Part shown: positions 1 through 4,998 of the stretch, piece after piece
Layout of the letters: each line of letters begins with the position of its first letter
Position numbering within the stretch: position 1 is the stretch's first letter
Assembly (NCBI GenBank): GCA_023415545.1
Contig: JAEZKJ010000009.1
Location: 1-7,543, forward strand
Source of the DNA: Bacteroidota bacterium
GTDB taxonomy: Bacteria > Bacteroidota > Bacteroidia > Bacteroidales > Bacteroidaceae
Length of the DNA stretch: 7,543 bases
Reading direction: 5' to 3'
Notes under the pieces: model-generated
Database searches by the model: none
What the model saw: only the letters and a program-made list of their open reading frames with translations
Told to the model about the DNA's origin: nothing
Position numbers and translations under genes: made by a program

Positions 1-117
1 GAGACTGAAAATCTATCAACTGAAATAGCTAAGAAGATTCAGGATGAAATGACTTACCCAGGACAGGTTAAGATCACTGTTATCCGTGAGACTCGAGCTG
101 TAAGCTTCGCTAAATAA
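1..117 (+). CDS. rny: Ribonuclease Y, C-terminal end (5' part outside window)
   Basis: Only the last 38 codons are present, reading in frame from base 1 to a TAA at 115-117 that is followed at once by a second in-frame TAA. The visible protein ends with YPGQVKITVIRETRAVSFAK, the characteristic carboxy terminus of RNase Y, where a short beta strand and the 'VIRETRA' motif close the HD-domain enzyme. RNase Y is a membrane-anchored endoribonuclease that initiates mRNA decay; its N-terminal membrane anchor, KH domain and HD catalytic residues lie outside this window and cannot be checked. The gene is followed by a strong intrinsic terminator, so it is the last gene of its transcript. The identification rests on the tail alone but this tail is distinctive. 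Confidence 0.88.
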   Translation, partial: ETENLSTEIAKKIQDEMTYPGQVKITVIRETRAVSFAK

Positions 118-134
118 TAAGTATATCAGATACA

Positions 135-174
135 AAAAAGTCTCTTCTGACCTAATGGTTGGAAGAGACTTTTT
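135..174. terminator. Bidirectional intrinsic terminator between rny and the EamA transporter gene
   Basis: A 13-bp perfect stem (AAAAAGTCTCTTC at 135-147 with GAAGAGACTTTTT at 162-174) can be extended inward through two G-T wobbles and three further pairs, 150-152 with 157-159, to a TAAT loop. It is followed on the + strand by TATTTTG and preceded by an A run that reads as a T tract on the minus strand. It sits 18 bp past the rny stop and about 38 bp past the stop of the convergent transporter gene, so it can end both transcripts. Confidence 0.9.
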
Positions 175-211
175 ATTTTGATATGGTTTATAAAAAACTA
201 CTTATTTATTT

Positions 212-1141
212 TTAAATAAAAAAGAGTGCAACACCAATAACACTTATTATTGCACCAATAACCTCCTTAAATGTAACTTTCTGTTTGAATATAATGTGTG
301 CAGGCCAAATTATAATTACTGGTGTCAATGCCATAATTGTAGAAGCAATACCTACTGCTGTATATTGAGTGGCCATTAATGAAAGAGATACTCCTATGAA
401 TGGCCCGGTAATTGTTGCCCAAACTGCAGCTTTCATTCCCCTCTTATCTTTTACCGCTCTAGGTAGTGTGTAGAATTGTCGTCTCAATGCCATCAATATT
501 ACGAAACCTATGGTTCCTGTTATTGCTCGAATAAATGTTGATGAAAAAGGAAGTGCAGTCGCTATATATTCGTTTCCTTCACCCAAAGAAATAGAATAGT
601 AATCCATACCCACCTTGCTTAAAACAAGTCCAATACCCTGCCCCATTCCGGCACCTATACCAAAGAGAATTCCTTTCAGTGGCAAATTAATCGAGAAAGT
701 ATGTTTATCCCCTTTCCCAAGAACAGAGAGGCTAATACCTGTAAGTGTTACCAACATACCTATCCATGCCAATAATGATAACTTTTCACCAAGTATTATC
801 CAGCCGAAAAGTGCAGCCGAAGGAGGAGCAAGAGTCATAAAAAGTTGGCCAAACCGAGAACCTATTATAACATATGAATTAAACAGACAGAAATCCCCAA
901 GCACATATCCAACGAATCCCGATAAGGAGAGCCAAAACCATGTACTTGCATCGGTGCCTATGGGGAAAAAGCTACCTGACATAAAAAAAAGTGCAACCGA
1001 AAGCATAAGAAGAGACAAAATCATTCTTATTACATTCAATTGCAGTGAACCCAACCTTTTACTTGCCACTTCAGCAAAAAGGGCTGTTACTGTCCACGAC
1101 AGCGCTACAACAAGAGCAATAGATTCGCCTAAGTAATTCAT
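212..1141 (-). CDS. EamA/DMT-superfamily inner-membrane transporter
   Basis: The 309-residue protein is almost entirely hydrophobic helices, consistent with ten membrane spans arranged as two EamA repeats, roughly residues 5-142 and 155-309. The first repeat ends with an EKLSLLAWIGM segment and a glycine-rich last helix (about 118-141). The second ends with the equivalent FKQKVTFKEVIGA segment and helix (about 285-309). This duplicated ending is the hallmark of the family. A hydrophilic stretch around 143-152 links the halves, and residues 180-200 form a polar loop unlike the minimal family members. Family members export or import small metabolites such as amino acids or nucleotide precursors; the substrate cannot be read from sequence. 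The ATG at 1141 begins directly before the first helix and has no Shine-Dalgarno, which is normal in Bacteroidota. The gene lies 74 bp downstream of the patatin-like gene on the same strand and has its own candidate promoter and operator. Confidence 0.9.
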   Translation of the reverse strand: MNYLGESIALVVALSWTVTALFAEVASKRLGSLQLNVIRMILSLLMLSVALFFMSGSFFPIGTDASTWFWLSLSGFVGYVLGDFCLFNSYVIIGSRFGQLFMTLAPPSAALFGWIILGEKLSLLAWIGMLVTLTGISLSVLGKGDKHTFSINLPLKGILFGIGAGMGQGIGLVLSKVGMDYYSISLGEGNEYIATALPFSSTFIRAITGTIGFVILMALRRQFYTLPRAVKDKRGMKAAVWATITGPFIGVSLSLMATQYTAVGIASTIMALTPVIIIWPAHIIFKQKVTFKEVIGAIISVIGVALFFI

Positions 1142-1160
1142 CGTATTTTATAATTAAATA

Positions 1161-1183
1161 TGTATACTATAAGTTAGTATACA
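1161..1183. repeat. Perfect 9-bp inverted repeat, candidate operator for the transporter gene
   Basis: TGTATACTA (1161-1169) and TAGTATACA (1175-1183) are exact reverse complements separated by five bases (TAAGT). The repeat lies 20 bp upstream of the transporter ATG and contains the transporter's candidate -7 element. Two short AT-rich half-sites on about one helical turn (14-bp centre-to-centre) are the geometry of a site for a dimeric repressor of the GntR, TetR or MarR kind. It has no GC-rich stem or T tract, so a terminator is unlikely. The binding protein is not encoded in the window. The repeat is seen directly; the operator role is inference. Confidence 0.6.
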
Positions 1184-1200
1184 CTATATATGTTTTCCAA
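1169..1200 (-). promoter_or_regulatory. Candidate Bacteroidota-type promoter of the transporter gene
   Basis: On the minus strand TTGG (1200-1197) resembles the -33 element and TAACTTAT (1176-1169) resembles the -7 consensus TAnnTTTG, missing its last two bases. The gap between them is 20 bases, within the 19-21 usual for Bacteroidota. Transcription would begin near 1163, leaving a leader of about 22 bases. The -7 element overlaps the inverted repeat at 1161-1183. The match is imperfect, so this is a moderate call; readthrough from the patatin-like gene is an alternative, since no terminator separates the two. Confidence 0.4.
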
Positions 1201-1215
1201 TTTATCTAAAAAGAG

Positions 1216-2055
1216 TTACAATGATGACATTGCTTGCTTTGCACATTCATATCCCTCTTCATACAAAGCTGTTAGTTTTTCAATATCTGTACTTATCCTA
1301 TCCACTTCCATCGTTTTTATTGGACGTATAACAACTATTTTCTTTTCATCTTCTAGTTTTTCGAGCAGATCTAACTGATCATCATATAGTTTACATCGCT
1401 TGCTGAGTACCACTCGTAAACGAGGATATTTTTTATATATAAACGAGGGTATTTTTATATCCTTCTCATCACTTCGATAACCTCTATTTCGAGTTGTAAC
1501 AACAACAATATTTGAATAACCTTGTTCAAAAGCACGCACAATTGGAATAGAGTCAACAATTCCTCCATCAAGCATAGGTACCTTATCAACATAAACAACC
1601 GGACAGACAAAAGGTAAACTGCTGGATGCTCTTGCTATCTCTATGAGTCGCTTCATATCTATCTTCTCCTCCATATAGCAAGCTCTCCCTGTTAAACAGT
1701 TTGTTGTCACCATCTCAAAACGAGCACTATTTTTTTTATACTCATCATAATCGAAAGGATGTATGACATTAGGAAACTCCTTAAACAATAACTCTTGATC
1801 AAGAATGCTATGATTTTTCCAAAGATGTTTAATACCAATATAATGGTATTGATCAAGCATGTCTATATTGCTAAATTTAGCTCTTCCTCGTTGACGTGAC
1901 ATATATGAAAGGCCATTACATGCACCTGCTGAAACAGCCACACAATAAGGGAACCACATATCGTTGTCCATAAAATAATCAAGGACACCACATGTGAAAA
2001 CGCCTCTCATTCCTCCTCCTTCAAGAACTAATCCTGTTTTACTATCAATTTTCAT
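1216..2055 (-). CDS. Patatin-like phospholipase (YjjU/COG4667 type)
   Basis: The 279-residue protein has the patatin order of motifs. A glycine-rich oxyanion loop GGGMRG lies near residues 13-18, the nucleophile elbow AVSAGACNG puts the serine at about 42, and MLDGGIVDS supplies the catalytic Asp of the Ser-Asp dyad at about 163. The C-terminal third, about 190-279, is charged and helical, like the extra domain of YjjU relatives. The family hydrolyses acyl esters of lipids; no signal peptide is seen, so it should be cytosolic. Oddly, the first glycine of the GxSxG elbow is alanine (GCT). The ATG at 2055 is preferred over an in-frame GTG at 2067 because an AGGTG motif lies nine bases upstream of the ATG and the GTG lies within that motif. 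The longer form would add only MLLN. It is transcribed divergently from the peptidase genes and precedes the transporter gene. Confidence 0.9.
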   Translation of the reverse strand: MKIDSKTGLVLEGGGMRGVFTCGVLDYFMDNDMWFPYCVAVSAGACNGLSYMSRQRGRAKFSNIDMLDQYHYIGIKHLWKNHSILDQELLFKEFPNVIHPFDYDEYKKNSARFEMVTTNCLTGRACYMEEKIDMKRLIEIARASSSLPFVCPVVYVDKVPMLDGGIVDSIPIVRAFEQGYSNIVVVTTRNRGYRSDEKDIKIPSFIYKKYPRLRVVLSKRCKLYDDQLDLLEKLEDEKKIVVIRPIKTMEVDRISTDIEKLTALYEEGYECAKQAMSSL

Positions 2056-2064
2056 ATTCAATAA

Positions 2065-2069
2065 CACCT
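2065..2069 (-). promoter_or_regulatory. Shine-Dalgarno-like AGGTG that decides the patatin start
   Basis: On the minus strand AGGTG ends nine bases before the ATG at 2055. The upstream in-frame GTG (2067-2065) is the last part of this motif and has no ribosome-binding sequence of its own, which favours the ATG. Shine-Dalgarno sites are weakly used in Bacteroidota, so the support is modest. Confidence 0.4.
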
Positions 2070-2097
2070 AACAATCAAATCAAGAATAAGTTCGACG

Positions 2098-2126
2098 CAA
2101 AGTTATCTTTTTCCAATAATTATAAA
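2098..2126 (-). promoter_or_regulatory. Promoter of the patatin-like gene (leftward)
   Basis: On the minus strand TAACTTTG (2105-2098) is a full match to the Bacteroidota -7 consensus TAnnTTTG. A TTTA (2126-2123) lies 17 bases upstream and is a weak candidate for the -33 TTTG, slightly too close. Transcription would start near 2092 and give a leader of about 37 bases to the ATG at 2055. Confidence 0.55.
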
Positions 2127-2149
2127 GAGTTATTTAAAATATAAATTAT

Positions 2150-2157
2150 TACCTTTG
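2150..2157 (+). promoter_or_regulatory. Promoter -7 element of the pepP-C1 peptidase operon (rightward)
   Basis: TACCTTTG is a full match to the Bacteroidota -7 consensus TAnnTTTG and is followed by CA, as often seen. No good -33 TTTG is present about 20 bases upstream; GTTA at 2129-2132 is the nearest candidate. The start would be near 2163, about 35 bases before the ATG at 2198. The leader contains a small inverted repeat, TTAAG at 2173-2177 with CTTAA at 2182-2186, of unknown importance. Confidence 0.6.
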
Positions 2158-2197
2158 CAATAAGGTCATTAGTTAAGAACACTTAATATAAATAACT

Positions 2198-3589
2198 ATG
2201 TTCGAATCTATAGTATACAAAAATCGCCGTGAAGCTTTAAAAAAAGAGGTTAGTAAAGGAATAATCCTTTTTTTAGGAAACAATGAGGCACCAACAAATT
2301 ACCCCGATAATACATATAAATTTAGACAGGATAGCTCATTCATCTATTTTTTTGGTATTCAGAATCCAGGTTTTGCTGCCATCATAGATATTGACAATAA
2401 TGAAGAGTATCTATTTGGAAATGATTTCACCATGGATGATATTATATGGATGGGGAATCAACCAAGTGTAAAAGAGTTAGCCAATAAGGTAGGTGTTGAA
2501 AAAAGCTACCCATTAAGCCAACTTAAAGAGTTCGTATCAACAGCGATAAAATCAAAAAGGGCTGTGCATTTCACTCCTCCTTATCGTCATGACACTATGA
2601 TGATGATTGAAGAGTTGACAGGTATTAAAGCTGCAGCTACAAAGGATTACGCATCTGTTGAGTTGATAAAAGCTATTGTAAAATTACGCTCTAAAAAAGA
2701 GGTTTGTGAAATTGAAGAGATAGATAAAGCTTGTAACATTGGATATGAGATGCATACAACTGCTATGCGCCTTTGTAAACCGGGCGTAAGCGAACAATAT
2801 ATAACCGGTGTAATTGAGGGTATAGCCTCTTCGTTCGGAAGCATGGTATCATTCCCTACTATTCTAACTCAAAACGGACAAACTTTGCACAACCATTTCC
2901 ATGGAAATATACTTGAAAGTGGAAGATTGATGCTAACAGATGCGGGTGCTGAGAGAGTAAGCAACTACTGCTCCGATCATACACGTACATTCCCAGTAAG
3001 TGGCAAATTCGATAATCGTCAAAAAGATATATACAACACTGTTCTTGCTGCTCATGACAAAGCTTTGGAACTTGCTAAGCCAGGAATAACTTATAAATCT
3101 ATTCATCTTGAAGTTTGTAAAGTTCTTGCGCAAGGTCTTAAGGATATAGGCTTGATGAAAGGTAATATAGAAGAGGCTGTGGCTGCCGGTGCTCATGCGC
3201 TATTCATGCCTCATGGATTAGGACACATGTTAGGACTTGATGTTCATGACATGGAGAATCTTGGTCAGATTTATGTTGGATATGATGATAAAGTTCGTCC
3301 ATCAACACAATTCGGTCTTGCTTCATTGAGAATGGGACGTGAACTTGAAGAGGGTTTTGTTATTACCGATGAACCAGGATGCTACTTTATACCTGCATTA
3401 ATCGATAAATGGAGAGAAGATAAGATGCATACTGATTTCCTTTGTTATGATGAGATAGAGAAGTTTAAAGATTTTGGTGGAATCCGACTTGAAGATGATA
3501 TCTTAATTACAGCCGATGGCTCCCGTTTTACTGGTGATAAACGTATTCCTATCACAGTTAGCGAAGTTGAGGATATAATGAATAATTAA
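2198..3589 (+). CDS. pepP: Xaa-Pro aminopeptidase (aminopeptidase P, M24B family)
   Basis: The 463-residue enzyme removes N-terminal residues that precede proline, in the cytosol; there is no signal peptide. Residues 1 to about 140 form the aminopeptidase P N-terminal domain (FRQDSSFIYFFGI near 42-54). Residues from about 165 onward form the pita-bread metallopeptidase fold. All five expected metal ligands are visible: D248 (LTDAGAE), D260 (SDHTRTFP), H343 (MPHGLGHMLGLDVHD), E392 (TDEPGCYF) and E432 (GGIRLEDD). Substrate-site histidines are H339 and H350. Length matches the family (about 440-465). The ATG lies about 35 bases past the predicted transcription start and has no Shine-Dalgarno, as is usual here. 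The next gene begins 21 bases after the stop with no terminator between, so the two are likely cotranscribed. The two peptidases could act in series on peptides, but they sit in different compartments. Confidence 0.95.
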   Translation: MFESIVYKNRREALKKEVSKGIILFLGNNEAPTNYPDNTYKFRQDSSFIYFFGIQNPGFAAIIDIDNNEEYLFGNDFTMDDIIWMGNQPSVKELANKVGVEKSYPLSQLKEFVSTAIKSKRAVHFTPPYRHDTMMMIEELTGIKAAATKDYASVELIKAIVKLRSKKEVCEIEEIDKACNIGYEMHTTAMRLCKPGVSEQYITGVIEGIASSFGSMVSFPTILTQNGQTLHNHFHGNILESGRLMLTDAGAERVSNYCSDHTRTFPVSGKFDNRQKDIYNTVLAAHDKALELAKPGITYKSIHLEVCKVLAQGLKDIGLMKGNIEEAVAAGAHALFMPHGLGHMLGLDVHDMENLGQIYVGYDDKVRPSTQFGLASLRMGRELEEGFVITDEPGCYFIPALIDKWREDKMHTDFLCYDEIEKFKDFGGIRLEDDILITADGSRFTGDKRIPITVSEVEDIMNN

Positions 3590-3610
3590 AACAACAATAA
3601 ATATTTTTCG

Positions 3611-4825
3611 ATGAAAAGATTTACTTTATTTGCTGCTGCAGCAGCACTGACACTTTCTTCTGCTTTTGCACAGGAGAGCAAAAAAGACTCGATAAAAGAA
3701 GAGGGTTTTATCTTTACAACAGTAAAAGAGTTGCCTATCACATCAATAAAGAATCAAAATCGTGCCGGAACATGCTGGTGTTACTCATCTATGGCATTCT
3801 TAGAATCTGAGCTTTTACGTATGGGTAAAGGTACTTATGATTTTTCTGAGATGCATATGGTTTATAATACATATATGGATAGAGCTGAAGCAGCTATTCG
3901 TACTCATGGTGATGTATCATTTGCACAAGGAGGTTCTTTCTATGATGTTTTATATGGTTTAAAGAAATTTGGTCTTATCCCAGATTCTGAAATGCCGGCT
4001 GGCGTAATGTATGGTGATACGCTAAGTAATCACACAGAACTATCTGTTGTTACTGACGCTATGGTAAATGCTATTTCAAAAAGCAAGTTGAAAAAGCTTC
4101 AATCTACTCCTCAACGTACTCCACTATGGAAAGAGGCTTTATCAGGTGTTTTCGATGCATATTTAGGCAAACGTCCTGAGAAATTTACCTATAAAGGCAA
4201 AGAGTATACTCCACAAACATTCTTTGAGTCAACAGGATTAAACCCTGATGACTACGTATCATTGACATCATTCTCTCATCACCCATTTTATGAATCTTTT
4301 GTTATTGAGATTCCAGATAACTGGCGTTGGGCTAAATCATACAATTTACCTATCGATGAACTTATGCAAGTTTTCGATAACTCAATCAACAAAGGTTATA
4401 CAGTTGCTTGGGGAGCTGACGTAAGTGAAGAAGGATTTACTCGTAATGGCATTGCTGTTCTTCCTGATGTTGAGAAAGTTCAGGAACTTTCAGGTTCAGA
4501 TATGGCTCATTGGTTGAAACTTACTCCTGCTCAAAGAAACTTGACTACAAAACCTCAACCACAAAAATTGGTTACTCAAGAGGATCGTCAAGAGGCATAT
4601 GACAACTGGGAAACTACTGATGATCATGGAATGCTTATCTATGGTATTGCTAAAGATCAACAAGGTAACGAGTACTATATGGTAAAAAATTCATGGGGTA
4701 CAGCAAACAAATATAATGGTATTTGGTATGTTTCTAAACCTTATGTTCGCTACAAAACAATTAACATAATTGTAAATAAAAATGCTATTCCTAAAGATAT
4801 TGCTAAGAAATTGGGTATAAAATAA
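3611..4825 (+). CDS. Exported C1 cysteine peptidase, bleomycin hydrolase/aminopeptidase C-like
   Basis: The 404-residue precursor starts with a classical signal peptide (MKRFTLFAAAAALTLSSAFA, cleavage after A20 in AFA-QES), so the mature enzyme should act in the periplasm or beyond. There is no lipobox cysteine. The papain-type active site is complete: oxyanion Q49 (IKNQNRAG), nucleophile C55 (GTCWCYSS), H339 (DDHGMLIYG) and N360 (VKNSWG). The roughly 280-residue gap between Cys and His is far larger than in papain and matches the bleomycin hydrolase/PepC family, which trims residues from peptide N termini. There is no papain-like propeptide. In that family the extreme C terminus reaches into the active site; here the chain continues about 15 residues (NKNAIPKDIAKKLGIK) past the last beta strand. 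Well-characterised PepC enzymes are cytosolic, so export is a notable difference. It follows pepP by 21 bases and ends before a strong terminator. Confidence 0.92.
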   Translation: MKRFTLFAAAAALTLSSAFAQESKKDSIKEEGFIFTTVKELPITSIKNQNRAGTCWCYSSMAFLESELLRMGKGTYDFSEMHMVYNTYMDRAEAAIRTHGDVSFAQGGSFYDVLYGLKKFGLIPDSEMPAGVMYGDTLSNHTELSVVTDAMVNAISKSKLKKLQSTPQRTPLWKEALSGVFDAYLGKRPEKFTYKGKEYTPQTFFESTGLNPDDYVSLTSFSHHPFYESFVIEIPDNWRWAKSYNLPIDELMQVFDNSINKGYTVAWGADVSEEGFTRNGIAVLPDVEKVQELSGSDMAHWLKLTPAQRNLTTKPQPQKLVTQEDRQEAYDNWETTDDHGMLIYGIAKDQQGNEYYMVKNSWGTANKYNGIWYVSKPYVRYKTINIIVNKNAIPKDIAKKLGIK

Positions 4826-4858
4826 AAATAGCAAATAATATTCTTAATAATAAAACAT

Positions 4859-4897
4859 TACCGCTAAGTCTATAAAATATATATAGATTTAGCGGTA
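4859..4897 (+). terminator. Intrinsic terminator of the pepP-C1 peptidase operon
   Basis: TACCGCTAA (4859-4867) pairs with TTAGCGGTA (4889-4897). The stem continues inward through one G-T wobble and six more pairs (TCTATA with TATAGA) to a seven-base AT loop, giving about 16 pairs. A T-rich tail, TTTTTATTTGTTTTTT, follows at 4898-4913. It starts 34 bases after the C1 peptidase stop. It separates that operon from recJ. Confidence 0.93.
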
Positions 4898-4915
4898 TTT
4901 TTATTTGTTTTTTCA

Positions 4916-4923
4916 TAACTTTA
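4916..4923 (+). promoter_or_regulatory. Possible recJ-recQ promoter -7 element
   Basis: TAACTTTA matches seven of the eight positions of the Bacteroidota -7 consensus TAnnTTTG, counting the two free positions. It lies just past the T tract of the upstream terminator, where a promoter for recJ is expected. No convincing -33 TTTG is present 19-21 bases upstream, because that region is the terminator stem. The leader to the ATG at 4999 would be about 70 bases and would contain an imperfect hairpin (4936-4960). Confidence 0.3.
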
Positions 4924-4998
4924 CAAATTGAATAAAGTGAGAAAAAGCATACTTTTCACTCTATTTTGAGCAAGGAAAAAGAAAAAACAATATATAAA

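Noticed and set aside
204..219. AT-only inverted repeat TTTATTT-TT-AAATAAA at the 3' end of the transporter gene
   Set aside because: It contains no G or C, overlaps the stop codon and has a two-base loop. It is best explained by base composition; the terminator for this gene is the strong hairpin at 135-174.
615..1136. Plus-strand open frame of 173 codons
   Set aside because: It lies wholly antisense to the EamA transporter, whose repeat structure and helices are clear. The predicted peptide is proline- and lysine-rich without any recognisable domain, and no promoter or ribosome-binding sequence precedes it.
1161..1183. The inverted repeat as a terminator of the patatin-like gene
   Set aside because: The arms are AT-rich with only two G/C pairs each and no T tract follows on the minus strand. 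The position over a candidate -7 element fits an operator better.
1190..1378. Plus-strand open frame of 62 codons
   Set aside because: It overlaps the 3' end of the patatin-like gene antisense. The serine-rich low-complexity peptide is what the reverse of a lysine- and glutamate-rich coding region gives.
2647..3196. Two minus-strand open frames inside pepP (2647-2844 and 2933-3196)
   Set aside because: Both are antisense to a gene with all catalytic residues intact. Neither has a recognisable motif or start signal.
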